Below, in pieces: positions 9,904-20,799 of a stretch of 64,000 nt of DNA. This stretch comes from Stomoxys calcitrans. Lineage: Eukaryota; Arthropoda; Insecta; Diptera; Muscidae. Numbering within the stretch: the stretch's first letter is position 1; each line of letters starts with the position of its first letter. The stretch is taken from positions 175,435,896 to 175,499,895 of the forward strand of contig NC_081555.1 of assembly GCF_963082655.1 (NCBI RefSeq), read 5' to 3'. The position numbers were made by a program, and so were the translations under genes. The notes beneath the pieces are model-generated. The model saw nothing but the letters and a program-made list of their open reading frames with translations, made no database searches and had not been told where the DNA came from.

Positions 9904-12435
9904 TCTACTAGCCGAATCGGGCCCGCTCCGCTGCGAATTCTTTAACTCTCTAATATCTTTTTAGGGTGGGGACACTTCGCCCTGAATGTGTATATCGAAT
10001 TCGTTTCACTGTAGCCTATGTCCGCCTCTCACGCTGAACGCCTGCTTTCAAATTCGGACGAGAACATCGGACAAAATTTAAAGCGGTGGTTATCCTCTCT
10101 TAAGCTGGAGACATTTGCCATGCATGGTCATGTAAAAAATTCTCTCCAAAGAGGTCTCGCACTGCGGCACGCCATTCGGACTCGGCTATGAAAAAAGTCC
10201 CTTATTATTGAGTTTAAGCTTGAATCGGAAAGCTTTTATAGATGTGTAAGAAGTGTGCCCCTTCTCAGTTCCTGGGTAAAGTTTTACTTCACTCCCAAAA
10301 ACCTTTCTTTTGAGTCCTATACTATTGTATTGGTAAATATTTCCTGTTAAGGGGGTATTTTGGGGGACACTTGGCCCTTAATGTAAATATACGCTTCGTG
10401 CTCTACTTTAAAATACATTTTATATGAGCCCCATAATGGCATGGTCGGTAACTAAATTCTGTTTAAGAGTGGTGTGGACCTCTTTTGTCCCTAAATGAGT
10501 ATCAATTTCCCGAAAATCAATAAATTTAAACATTAAATAGCTTTTATATAAAAGGGAGGTGTTTTCGGCTAGTGCAGTTACCCAAACACACGGCTCTTCA
10601 ATTGAATATCACATTTGTTTTTTACTCTCAAGCACCTTCCGTTTGAGCTTTATAATGTCCTGATTGGTCTATATACCCATTTGGCGGGTTTTGGACGGCC
10701 CCCGATGCACCCGACCCCAACAACAGAAACCATGTTTTGTTTTGACTGTGAGAGTGCAAAAAAAAAATTCGTACGAATCGCATTACCAATCTCCAAGATC
10801 TGGTATTTTTGAAAAATAGGGTAATGAGAAGTGGTATTTAGGGGAGGGATGGCTCCTCAGACATTTCGACTCCATTATGGATATCAAATTCGTGCTGCGC
10901 TCCCAAATCCATTTAATGTGAGCCCTATACTGCCATGGTCGGTAAATATGAAATGTTTGAAGGATGTTTTGGGGCTGGGGCGGCCCCCGGCACTTTGCCC
11001 TGAAAATAGATATCAAATTCGTTCTTTACTCCGAAATATTGTTGATTAAAGCTCCATATTGCCATAATCGGAATGTAGTTCAGTTTAGGAGGTGCTTTAG
11101 GGCGTACCCCCCAAACACTTGGCTCCAAAATTGGATATCAAATTCGTTTTCTACTCTCAAATACCTTACATTTGAGTCACATATTGTCATAATGGGTCAA
11201 TCAACCTTTTTGACTTATTTTTGGAAGGAAAAGCGCCACCTAGACATGAACGCAAATTCTAATATCATATTCGTAATCTACTCCCAAATAATTTTCATTT
11301 GAGTCCCATTTAGACATGGTCGGCTATTATGGCCATTTGGGGGTAATTGGTGGTGGGGCGACCTCACATTACTTTATTTGTAATCTCCAGTCGAATACTT
11401 TTCATTTGAGACCCATATTAACATGAACGTCGAATATATCTGTTTAGAGGAATTTTTGGGTTGGGGCGGCCCGCTGGGTACTTGGACCAAAATTTTAATA
11501 CGATATTCGTTTTCTAGTCTCCAATACCTTTCATTTGATACCCATATTGTGACTATTGATCCACTTTTGATAATGGATGGCGTTGTTGGATTAAGGGGGA
11601 GGGACCGCCCCCATCTGATATGTAAAAATTATATAGCCTATGTTTCCTTCCAGACAAACTTACACAATCTGTGAAAATTTTAAGAAAATCGATTCAGCCG
11701 TTTTTTATTCTACCGAACAAAAAAAAACCGAGTCCCATATAGTCATGATGGGTCATATGTGGAATTAAGTCGTTTTTGGGGGTAGGGTGACCCCCTATAC
11801 TTCGATCTGATTTTGTATGCCAGATTCGTAATCTATTCCCGAATACCTTTCATTTGAGGCCCATATTGACATGAACGTCCAATATGTCTGTTTGGGAGAA
11901 TTTTGGGGTTGGGGCGGCCCGATGGTTACTTAGACTCATATTTTAATACCATATTCGTATTCAATTTTCCCATACCATTCATTTGATACCCATATTGTCC
12001 CGATCGGTTCACTTTTGATTTTGGGAGATCCGCCCTCTTCCGAAATCAACAAATTATAAAGCCTATTTCTCCTTCCTGACCATATTCGCAATCTATTCCT
12101 GAATACCATTCATTTGAGTCCCATATTGTCATGATAGTCAAAAAAACCTATTTTAGGGGGTTTTGGGGTTGGGGTGGCCCCCTAGTTACTTGAACCGAAT
12201 TTTTAATTGAATTCGTACTCTACTCCTGAATACCTTTCATTTGAGTTCCATGTGGTCCCGATCGGTTCATTTTTATTTTGGATAGTACTTTTGGGGTAAG
12301 GGGGAGGGTCCGCTCCCCTTCCGATATCAAAAAATTATAACGCCTATGTTTCCTTCCAGACCAACCTACACAAGTCTATACGAAAGGAACAAACAAACCG
12401 ACCAAAAAACACAAATTAATTTTTATATATAAGAA
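9904..12435. mobile_element. 2.5-kb composite repeat element (CATTTGAG family), interrupted by a SINE
   Basis: Boundaries follow from comparison with the uninterrupted copy at about 13815-13830. The element starts 'ctagccgaatcgggcccgct' and ends 'tttttatatataagaag'. Inside are roughly ten imperfect units of about 100-220 bp, each with a variant of 'cctttcatttgagtcccata' followed by a G-rich then C-rich stretch. Near-identical 'gacaaacttacacaatctg' motifs at about 11652 and 12360 mark unit ends. No protein domain is visible; frames at 10.6-11.7 kb are by-products. The same units occur elsewhere in the window in both orientations. The superfamily is unknown. Confidence 0.7.
10008..10275 (+). 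mobile_element. tRNA-derived SINE, copy 1 (diverged)
   Basis: The sequence follows the better-preserved copy at 60984-61265 (opposite strand): a head with 'gtccgcc' and 'cgctgaacgcctg', a decayed B-box region, 'agcggtggtt', 'tctctccaaagaggt', 'cactgcggcacgcc', and an end resembling 'ttgagtttaagcttgaatcgg'. The A-box portion is shortened. It lies inside the CATTTGAG composite element, so it inserted later. Confidence 0.8.
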
Positions 12436-12998
12436 GAAATATAATTTTTAACAATATGCATACTTGTATGTTCTTCATTACTGTAATTGTTTACCATACA
12501 TAAACATGGAAAAAAGATTCTTACCTTGAATGATAGGCGATACTTGCAACCGAACGAAAACCATTCACAAGGAAGTTAAGTTAGGGATGCTAAAGAGTTA
12601 TAATATATTTTATCACTCTCTCACTGACAAATCCTAACCTTCTCTGTCACTTCAATTGGGGTTCGTTTACTTCTCGCTTTACTAATGGATTAATCATATC
12701 ACATATTGCCAAGAATGGTGGACCACTCGTAGCTCAAGTGAGAACCTCAGTAGTTTGTCATTTGTGGTATATGATAATAAATCAATTTATTTTTAATCAT
12801 TCTATTTTTTATGATGTGTGCAAGTCAGCGATGATATTTGAATATACTATCATCAATACTTCCCAAAGTTTTAGTAGGATTACATTTGTAATTTATAATG
12901 AGCCTCTCATATTTATATTGATTAAAATATTTTTTAATATTGATAGCTTTTGTGTAAAGTGAGTTTGTGAGTATATACTGATGTGCTTGCAATAACTA
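12436..12998. repeat. Tandem segmental duplication, copy 1 (second part)
   Basis: It matches about 13822-14540, sharing 'tatgttcttcattactgtaa', 'gcgatgatatttg' and 'acttcccaaagttttagtag'. An AT-rich frame at 12738-12962 has no recognisable domain and is not called a gene. Confidence 0.85.
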
Positions 12999-13605
12999 AA
13001 GGGTGATTTTTTTGAGGTTAGGATTTTCATGCATTAGTATTTGACAGATCACGTGGGATTTCAGACATGGTGTCAAAGAGAAAGATGCTCAGTATGCTTT
13101 GACATTTCATCATGAATAGACTTACTAACGAGCAACGCTTGCAAATCATTGAATTTTATTACCAAAATCAGTGTTCGGTTCGAAATGTGTTCATTCACCG
13201 TAACGTTGCGTCCAACAGCATCTTTGAAAAAATACGGTCCAATGATTCCACCAGCGTACAAACCACACCAAACAGTGCATTTTTCGGGATGCATGGGCAG
13301 TTCTTGAACGGCTTCTGGTTGCTCTTCACTCCAAATGCGGCAATTTTGCTTATTTACGTAGCCATTCAACCAGAAATGAGCCTCATCGCTGAACAAAATT
13401 TGTCAAAATTTGAACACATTTCGAACCGAACACTGATTTTGGCAATAAAATTCAATGATTTGCAAGCGTTGCTCGTTAGTAAGTCTATTCATGATGAAAT
13501 GTCAAAGCATACTGAGCATCTTTCTCTTTGACACCATGTCTGAAATCCCACGTGATCTGTCAAATACTAATGCATGAAAATCCTAACCTCAAAAAAATCA
13601 CCCTT
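12999..13605. mobile_element. Inverted-duplication mariner MITE, copy 1
   Basis: TA flanks the element at 12997-12998 and 13606-13607. The two 195-bp arms (12999-13193 and 13411-13605) are almost perfect inverted repeats starting AAGGGTGATTTTTTTGAGG. Each arm carries the beginning of a transposase reading frame (MNRLTNEQRLQIIEFYYQNQ and further). The 217-bp centre is a piece of the same transposase in minus orientation. A nearly identical copy lies at 57075-57682 with its centre in the opposite direction. Confidence 0.95.
13194..13410 (-). pseudogene. Mariner-type transposase core fragment inside the MITE
   Basis: The minus-strand reading gives FSDEAHFWLNGYVNKQNCR, then an internal stretch ending CTVWCGLYAGGIIGPYFF. 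FSDEAHF corresponds to the region of the first catalytic aspartate in mariner-like DDE transposases. The second and third acidic motifs are missing. With the N-terminal segment duplicated into both arms, no functional enzyme can be made, so movement must depend on a transposase supplied elsewhere. Confidence 0.9.
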
Positions 13606-13607
13606 TA

Positions 13608-14590
13608 CCACATTTTTTTTTTCAAATCATTTTAATTTCCGTAGAGTGTAAGAGATTTTGTTAATAAAAAAGCACACAACAAACCATCTGTAATAAAACA
13701 ACAAGAGGTCTGCTCACTTGACTCCCAAAAGTCAAGGGCTGAGAAAACGAGAGTTTAAACATGTAGTAGGAACCACTGTATAATGAATGTGTAACGCCCT
13801 GATTTCAATATTTTATAAACTTGATATAATTTTTTTACAATAGGAATAATAGATATGTTCTTCATTACTGTAATTGTTTACGATAGACAAACAGGAAATA
13901 AAAAATTACTGAGAATGATATGCGATTCGATTGACACCAAAGTTAGAGATTGTTAGAGTTTTAATGTCTATTATAGCTCTCTCACAGCAAAACCCCCACC
14001 CACTGTGCTACTTCACTGAACAGCTTTCGTTCACTTTTAATTTTAGGCGATATTAGTGAATTGGAAAGTGATCGAAAACCCATATCTCACCCCTTTGGGA
14101 GTAAAGTGAACGAAATCCAATGGTTCGATTGACACCGAATTTAGGGGTGTGCATGTTTAAGAGTTATAATGTATTTTATCACTCTCAAACAGTCAAACCC
14201 CAACTTTCTCCGTCACTTCAATGAACGGCTTTCGTTCACTTCTTACTTTAGTAATAGATAACTAATATCACCTATCGTCAAGGATGCTTGATGACTCCGT
14301 AGTTTGACATTTGCCGCTTATGGTAATATATCAACATTTTTATAATCATTCAATTTATTGAAAATGCATTTTTATGTCAACAAGCCAGCGATGATATTTG
14401 CCTATACTACCCTCAATACTTCCCAAAGTTTTAGTAGGATTACATTTTTAATTTATTATGAACCTCTCATATTCATATTGATTAAAATCATTTTTAATAT
14501 TCGTAGCTTATGTGTGAAGTGAAATCTATTGATGTGATTACAATTATTTATGACAAACATTTTTTTAAATCATTTTAATTTCCGGCTTTT
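13608..14590. repeat. Tandem segmental duplication, end of copy 1 and all of copy 2
   Basis: Copy 1 resumes after the MITE ('caaatcattttaatttccg', about 13622-13640). Copy 2 then runs from about 13660 to 14586 and ends with the same 'aaatcattttaatttccg'. Copy 2 also holds an internal repeat of about 170 bp: 'cgattgacacc', 'cactctc' and 'gctttcgttcactt' occur at about 13928-14035 and again at 14126-14240. Copy 2 lacks both insertions found in copy 1. No coding is visible. Confidence 0.85.
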
Positions 14591-16190
14591 TGTTATTGGT
14601 TTGAAACATACGTTAATCAATGTCTACTTTAAAGTTTACAAAAACAAAAAAATTGTAAATTATGACACAATGATTGATTGTTTATGCACACCAGGGATAA
14701 AGAATGAATGAATGAAGCAATGATTTATGTTGCCAAAATGTAATGATTGTGCAAAACATAAAAAAATTGTTTTTATTAGAGAAATAATTTAAAAAGGATT
14801 TTAGGTGTTGCGAAAAAATATATGGAACATTATCATATAGAAGGGAATAACGAAGCTTTGTCGTACTATATGGCGATGTTATATATTTTTTGAGCAATTC
14901 TATAACAATGGTTCACATTAAAAATAATATTTTGGCAAAAAGGAAATATGCAATTCAGTTGGGAAATAATAAACTTTATGAATTATTGCAGAAAATTATC
15001 ATCAAAAGTTTTTAAACCAATTTCCCCCAAAAATATATACCGAGTGTTTTTCTTTGATTTTTGTTAACACATAAAAGTTTAGAGTTGTTAATACAACTTA
15101 AGAAAAAATTTATAGAACATTTAAATGTGAATACATACTTTTAATTATATGTATATATGCAATGCTTGCTTACCTGTAACGAAAAATAAAGCAAAATATT
15201 GTTTGAATGATAAACAAAGATATTTATAATTTAATGTACACAATAATATGTACGATAGTTTTATTAGAAAGTTCGTAAAAAAGTACATGTGGATGTACAT
15301 CTAATTAGAAGTTTAAGTTTAAATAAATTTTTATAAGATACTAATTGATCTCAGTAAGCAAAGAAATGCTTTCGAACAATATTATATTGATGAATACAAT
15401 TTAAGTGATTTATTTTCTGTATACAATACCTTTGCCTAAAATTTACTAAAACAGCAGTCATTAATATAGAACATAGTAGTCATTAATATAGAACACAAAA
15501 GTGAAATTTGTTAAAAAAATCGTACCGAACATCATTCACTAAGAAATATGTAGAAGTGATTGGTATAATAAATTTTTGAAGTACCTCACTACAGAATCTC
15601 CGCCAATGATTGACAACCGTGTTGAATTTTCTTTATTGTAATAGATATGCATCAAAACTTCAACATAAGGTCCCATGCTAAGAAAAAACCAGTATTTTTA
15701 TTCTCCCCAATCATGAAGTAAGTTCATCTTTTTCTTGTTTGCTTTTTGAAATAACCCGATCACATATAAATGTATTAGTATAGAAGATACCGTTTTCATA
15801 TTTCAAGTGTATTAAAATATGAAACAATAAACTTGACTTGGTCATTGTGGAACATTCTTTTGAAGTGAAGAACACAAGTTTTCTTTCATATGCCCAAGCG
15901 CAAACAACATAGAATTTGGAAATTCATAAATTTAGTGAGAAGTCTCAATGATATAGGTGTTTATTAGTATTCAAAATATCATTGAATATGATCAAAAACA
16001 GGAATGCTGATACGAAGTGTTACCAATTTAAACAAAATTTCTTTGTTGTGCGAAAATATTTTTTAATTATTAAATGGCAAATAAATGTGGTAGTAATCTT
16101 AAGTTCAGAATGACCTGCTTTTACCATGACTAGTGCTCAGAGTTGAACAACAATCGAATTGCAAGCTGCATGAATGTAATCTGCTACTAT
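14591..16190. other. Very AT-rich non-coding DNA
   Basis: No domain, RNA gene or dispersed repeat was recognised. A short direct repeat, 'agtcattaatatagaaca', occurs twice at about 15456-15495. A minus-strand frame at 14682-14897 has no recognisable motif and is likely chance in AT-rich DNA. Confidence 0.45.
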
Positions 16191-16199
16191 TGTATTTTG

Positions 16200-16650
16200 G
16201 TGCATTCCCGATCAATGGGTTTCTTCAGTGCATCTATACTGGCATATTTTTTTATTCCTTGCATTGCTCTCTAATATGGCCCAAATAGAAAAGTTCATTG
16301 GATTGATAACTGGAGAATTAGATAGCCACTGTGTGGACGAAATGAGATGTGGGACGCATCTTTTTAACCAATTCTGGTGCTTTATGTGAAGGTGAGGAGT
16401 ATTGTTGGAATGGACCACGTCTGAAATTTTTACGTGCCTACGTCTCTAAAGCAGTTTTCAAAATTTGTTCCCGATAAAAAGTCGCATTTACTTTGACGCC
16501 AGACTTGATGAAAACGAGCCTTCGGAAGTCACAACTGCTCATACCCATCACTTGAGATAGAAAATCCCCCAGTAAGTGACGATGTAGGCTGGTATAGGGC
16601 CCGATACACACAAATTGCATTCGGGGATCAACATGTATCGTTGTGTCCAA
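16200..16650 (-). pseudogene. Mariner (maT-like) transposase C-terminal relic
   Basis: Minus-strand pieces read FRRLVFIKSGVKVNATFYRE and EQILKTALE (about 16540-16440). After a frame break they continue HQNWLKRCVPHLISSTQW and LSNSPVINPMNFSIWAILE (about 16370-16260). In maT/DD37D-type mariner-superfamily transposases the last motif is normally SPDLNPMDFSIW. Here the acidic residues are replaced (PVINPMN), so the third catalytic position is lost. The N-terminal half is not seen. Subfamily naming is tentative. Confidence 0.8.
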
Positions 16651-16859
16651 AAAGAGATTGGTGAGATTTGGCCAGGCTGAGCACTGGATTTAGTTAACTA
16701 AGGTGAAATTCCTTCTCGTTCAATGACTTACGCACGTAATCCATACTCCGTGTGGAAGCAAATGGTAGATTTGACGAAGCTGATGGCAATTAGAGACATG
16801 CAGTATTCGTAGCAAACTCTGGCTATCTCAAAGACCTAAACAAGTCTGAAGAATTTGTA

Positions 16860-17160
16860 TTCTACGGAGTCAACAATTTGAAGCTGAAGGTGTATAGGGC
16901 TGTTGGGTTGGGTAGTCAGGAGACGACTCAACAGTTGTTGCTGAATTCTTGTCTGAGGTACTATCAACCACATCTCTAAAGTATGGTGGATTGCAGAACA
17001 CTGAAAATCCCCCTGCCACTATCAAAAGTGTAGGGGAAGGAGTCGAGGTGAGACCTGACAAACTCTGTGCGGGAGGGTCATCCGGTTGGATTGGGACAGA
17101 GCTCAAAAAGTACTTCGACACCAGCAACTATTGAAGCATCTAAGTAGGAATCGTTCTCAA
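16860..17160. other. Coding-like but unidentified stretch
   Basis: The base composition is less AT-rich than the flanks. Open frames exist on both strands (16870-17127 minus, 16949-17134 plus) but neither shows a domain I recognise. It may be a relic of a retrotransposon gag-like region or unique DNA. No function is proposed. Confidence 0.25.
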
Positions 17161-17204
17161 AGTCGTAAAATAAGGAAAAGCCTTCTTAAGCCTATAAAGA
17201 ACTC

Positions 17205-17273
17205 AAATCAAGAGATTGCTTTATATGGGAGCTATATGAGGTTATATACCGATTTGAACATTCCCCTAGAGTA
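17205..17273 (+). repeat. DINE-1-like monomer fragment
   Basis: It carries 'gctttatatgggagctatat' followed by 'gaggttatataccgatttga', one monomer of the DINE-like family. It is cut off on the right by the pogo-like MITE. Confidence 0.6.
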
Positions 17274-17727
17274 CAGTCGAATCCGCTTAATTGAACACCA
17301 TTTAATGGAAATTCGGTTAATTGAAAAGATCACTTGACCTAATGGATCCGCTTCATTGAAAAATCGGGCAATTGGATTACAAATTTATGCCAAAAAGTCA
17401 CATTTCAAAGATATCAGCTCCGCTTAATTGAAAACATTAATTATACAATATTTGCGTTTGGTCAATGTTAGGATTTAGCTGAGTAAACTTGTTTCTAACT
17501 AATTTTACAACATCTATTCCTCATAATTTTTATACTTCCAGATCTTTTAATTACAAAGCCTTTGACTTAATGAAGTTCTGCTAATGGAAAACCTTCTTAA
17601 TTCTACAAACATCGGATAATTGAAACGTATTTGAACTATCCGGACTTCGTATAATAGTAAACATCTGATAATTGCAACGAATTTCTTGTATTTTGCTGTT
17701 TTCAATTAAGCGGATTCGACTTTACTG
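17274..17727. mobile_element. Pogo/Tigger-like MITE
   Basis: The ends are inverted: CAGTCGAATCCGCTTAATTG on the left and CAATTAAGCGGATTCGAC...ACTG on the right. CAGT termini after TA are typical of pogo/Tigger elements. TA precedes the left end; the right flank (AAG) does not match, so that side has changed or I have misplaced it. Several diverged internal copies of a 'ccgcttaattgaaa' motif occur in both halves. There is no coding capacity at 454 bp. Confidence 0.75.
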
Positions 17728-18064
17728 AAGTTTTATTTCCCCTCGGCCGTTTGATTGGTTGCATCTGCTCTCAATGATGCCTATCAATCGTCCCATTGTC
17801 GACAGAACGTCTAGTACATCCTCTAACCACTGGACTTACTGGCCCATTTCCGCCTGGCTCACGCTATGTATAATGGAGAAAAGATTTCATGTGCTTCATA
17901 AGCAGACTTCTAGAATGTCTAGGATGTCTCCATGCGATGTTCTTCTACTGATCGATATTTGTAAATCTATAGATCCTGAGCCTTACACAATACATCTTGT
18001 CGTGAGGACTTTTCTCAAGCATCTAGGAGCAGTTGAGAAAGTTGTGGCAAAACATGGACGCTGA
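17728..18064 (+). other. Unidentified open frame, possible relic
   Basis: A plus-strand frame at 17759-18064 (101 codons) is less AT-rich than its surroundings, but I recognise no domain. The minus strand also shows coding-like pieces interrupted by stops. It may be a retroelement relic. I do not call a gene. Confidence 0.2.
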
Positions 18065-19110
18065 TCACTTTTTTCGAACCATCAAAAAAAAAAATAAATA
18101 ATGACTTTGCCAATGATCCAAGTCAAAGAAGCAAATCGTCAAAATAAAGTTGCTTTCAACCTATCGTTTCATTCGATTGCTGACTAATTCTCACTCTAAT
18201 ATTTAACATAATCTTAAAACTCTTGAAACGCCCCTTTTTTAAACAAAGTTAACTTTACAACTAAAGTAACCTTCAGAGGTTAATATCAGTATTTTGAAAA
18301 ATATTATATTTATGTTCAATTTATATTCTACACTTTTCGTTCCTCTACCTTTGGTACGCTTCACAAACTTTCCTTTAGAACATAAGCCTCCAAAAATTCT
18401 AAATAGTTTATTTTATCATTTCTACCCTCTTTCACATACGTTTGTGATACAGCATATTGTTTTACACACACATGTAGGCAATTTTGTTACACCTGTTTAA
18501 TGCTGTCGTTGTTCTTGTTATTTCCTTAACATACTGCTGCCAACATACAAGAGAATACACCCACTTTGGGTTTGATTCATAGTAAAAAAGAATGTGAATC
18601 CTTTAGAGAATAGCAGCACACATATTTGCTTGACACCGAGTATGCTCTGTGAGGAATAGGGCTTTGAGAGCATTAGTTGACTCCCCAATGCTAATGCACA
18701 ACTCACTCTTTGGTTTAAGTTTTCAAAAAGAAGAAAGCTAACTTAAAAAAAAACCTAAAGAAGAAGAAACTTTTTGTATTACTTTTTACTCACTTCAAAG
18801 CTAGAACTCTAAAAGAAAAGTTTCTTCAGAAATCTTGCTTCAAAGGATATGTGTTCATTTCTAAAGCAAGTGAAGCAATAGTGGGCGAAAGGGTTAAGGA
18901 AAATTAGTTGCTCTATGGTGGAAGAGTATATCAAAGAAACCTTGAAAGTTTAGCTGGTTAAAGTTTCATTCTTTACGCGGATATGCGAGTAGGAAGTTAC
19001 ATAAATTCAGATATAGTTCATTAAATAACATCAAGGAAATGCCTCGAAGGGTATATATTTTTTTATGATTTCCCCCTTTGATATAAGATGTGTGTATTAT
19101 GAATACAGAG
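18065..19110. other. AT-rich non-coding DNA
   Basis: No supported gene, RNA or repeat. It lies downstream of the stop of the minus-strand candidate frame at 19111-19560, so part could be its 3' untranslated region. No AATAAA is obvious immediately after that stop on the minus strand. Confidence 0.4.
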
Positions 19111-19560
19111 TTATTGATAAGACAATATAAAGCCAGAATCTTCTGGCTTTATATTATTTAAAATTTTTTTGATCCTTTTTTTTTGTTTGCTTTTGAAACA
19201 TATTTCAGCTTCACTGTCTTTATTTTTTTGCTCTTGTTCAACTTTGGCAAGATTATTCTTTACATTTTTATGTTGCATTCCATAGCTTTGGGCTATAAGG
19301 TGTAATACCCAAAGATTTATTTGTTTCAAACTGCACTTAATGCTTGGCAATTTAGTTTTGTAGTGGTTTCTTTTATAGTATTTGCATTTTTTGTGGTGTT
19401 CCATTTTTGTGGCACAATCTGGGTCATCATATAATCTTCCAAGGGTGCGAATATAAAAAAAGCAATAAAATTCAACATTGGAAATGTATTCACAAATATT
19501 TAAATAATTCAATACAATATGTAGGGCAAAGAGGATGCTTTTCAAGGATATGGATTTCAT
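19111..19560 (-). CDS. Candidate small lysine-rich protein, possibly secreted (unknown function)
   Basis: This is the longest non-repetitive frame in the window: 149 codons, one exon, stop at 19111. The start used is the first ATG, followed by a lysine-containing N-terminus and a hydrophobic run (SILFALHIVLNYL) that could act as a signal peptide or membrane anchor. The middle holds six cysteines, including DPDCATK, KKCKYYK and SIKCSLK. The C-terminal third is strongly basic and probably helical (KSKQKKRIKKIL), ending PEDSGFILSYQ. Codon choice looks more like coding DNA than the flanks, and no repeat family covers it. No homologous family was recognised and no TATA box or poly(A) signal was established. 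Chance in AT-rich DNA, or an exon of a larger gene, remain possible. Confidence 0.35.
   Translation of the reverse strand: MKSISLKSILFALHIVLNYLNICEYISNVEFYCFFYIRTLGRLYDDPDCATKMEHHKKCKYYKRNHYKTKLPSIKCSLKQINLWVLHLIAQSYGMQHKNVKNNLAKVEQEQKNKDSEAEICFKSKQKKRIKKILNNIKPEDSGFILSYQ
19125..19154. other. Perfect 14-bp inverted repeat with a 2-base loop
   Basis: The arms ATATAAAGCCAGAA (19125-19138) and TTCTGGCTTTATAT (19141-19154) pair perfectly. It overlaps the last codons of the minus-strand candidate frame (KPEDSGFIL). It could be a hairpin near the 3' end of a transcript or coincidence. Confidence 0.9.
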
Positions 19561-19784
19561 ATTTCACACAATGAAGAAAGAAATTTCTGTTTCCTTGAAC
19601 TATTAAGTACTTATCTGGAATATCCTTTAAGGGGCATCTGTACAATGGCATTTGCTGGTGACTATCCTACAAGAGATATACATTGCTCTATAAAAGACAC
19701 CGATATTACATGTGTTCTTGCGAGAGTACACGAATCTGTAATTGTCTATTCATGTTTAAATGAATGATTCTTCTTAAAATTTAC

Positions 19785-20100
19785 GAACCAATCTGCGTTG
19801 ATGGATTAAATCGGCATCATATGAACTGCAAGCTGTACAACGACGATAGCGTACACAACATACCACTATTACGTTGAAGGTCATAATGAATGAAGAAACA
19901 CTTCATATATACCTGATGAAAAAAGAAGATGAAGACCAAAACTCCGATGGAAATGACAAGTGGAGAAAGATATCTCGAAGCTAGTTGTCAGCAAATTGAA
20001 GAGGAGGACAGAAGACTTAAAGGCTTGGAAATTATATTCCGTATTAAACAAGAGGAACAAATGTTCTGCGATAGCAAACGCGATAAATCGATAATCTATT
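19785..20100 (+). pseudogene. Non-LTR retrotransposon ORF2 C-terminal relic
   Basis: Broken plus-strand frames give CKLYNDDSVHN, then RRRPKLRWK and QVEKDISKLVV, then RRTEDLKAWK. This order matches the C-terminal tail of endonuclease/reverse-transcriptase polyproteins and a second, better-preserved copy at 53955-54225. Several frameshifts and stops are present; no upstream RT domain was found. Confidence 0.65.
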
Positions 20101-20795
20101 GACTGAAGAATAACAATATCGGCGAATTGGTAGTCTATGGTTCAGAAAGGAATTCCACGAATTAAAGAACCAATGATAAGACTCGCCTTGAGTTAATTAT
20201 GGGTTATGCAAGAAACAAATACAAAATTATTTACGCCAAGCACTGTTAGATACGCATTTCAAGAAGCTCTGCGTACGACTGAAGAGTACTCTAGGTGTTA
20301 ATCAGTCTAAGAAGGAAGTAGCCCTTGTCAGCAGGAGGTACTAGACTTGTGCGTGAACCGAAGACACACTGAGGACGATACCATTTACTGTACTGAATTT
20401 AATGGTGCAGTTAATGTTTACATTGAGGTTAGACAAATTGCTGGGACTACTGCTATGAGTAAGAGAAAGTTCTCTCTGAGAAATCTGACAATGTGTTCTC
20501 TTTGATGCAATGCCTCAAGCCCAGGCAGTGTTCATTACACATTGTACGAGCCGATATTTGATAAACAGGTAATATTACCCAATACCCGATAGAGCCAATT
20601 GAAACTACAATAACCCTATTAAAAAAAGGTACGTAGGTATTGAGGTGTTCTTTAAATGACGATGGGCAAAACTACCTTCTCAGGCATACTCCAATTCAGA
20701 CTCCGGAGTTGACACCGGGCACTTAAAAATGCAATATTTTATACCCACCATTCAAGAATGAAAGTGATACCCAACCTAAGCAATATGGGTATCAA
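20101..20795. other. No recognised features
   Basis: Some coding-like pieces occur (for example around 20360-20520 on the plus strand), but none matches a family I can name. A short 'atacccaccattcaagaatg' at 20738 resembles the 5' end of DINE-like elements. Confidence 0.3.
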
Positions 20796-20799
20796 TTGC

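Noticed and set aside
14682..14897. Minus-strand frame with hydrophobic residues in AT-rich DNA
   Set aside because: Short, no motif, and A+T content favours Phe/Leu/Ile/Tyr/Lys-rich chance frames.
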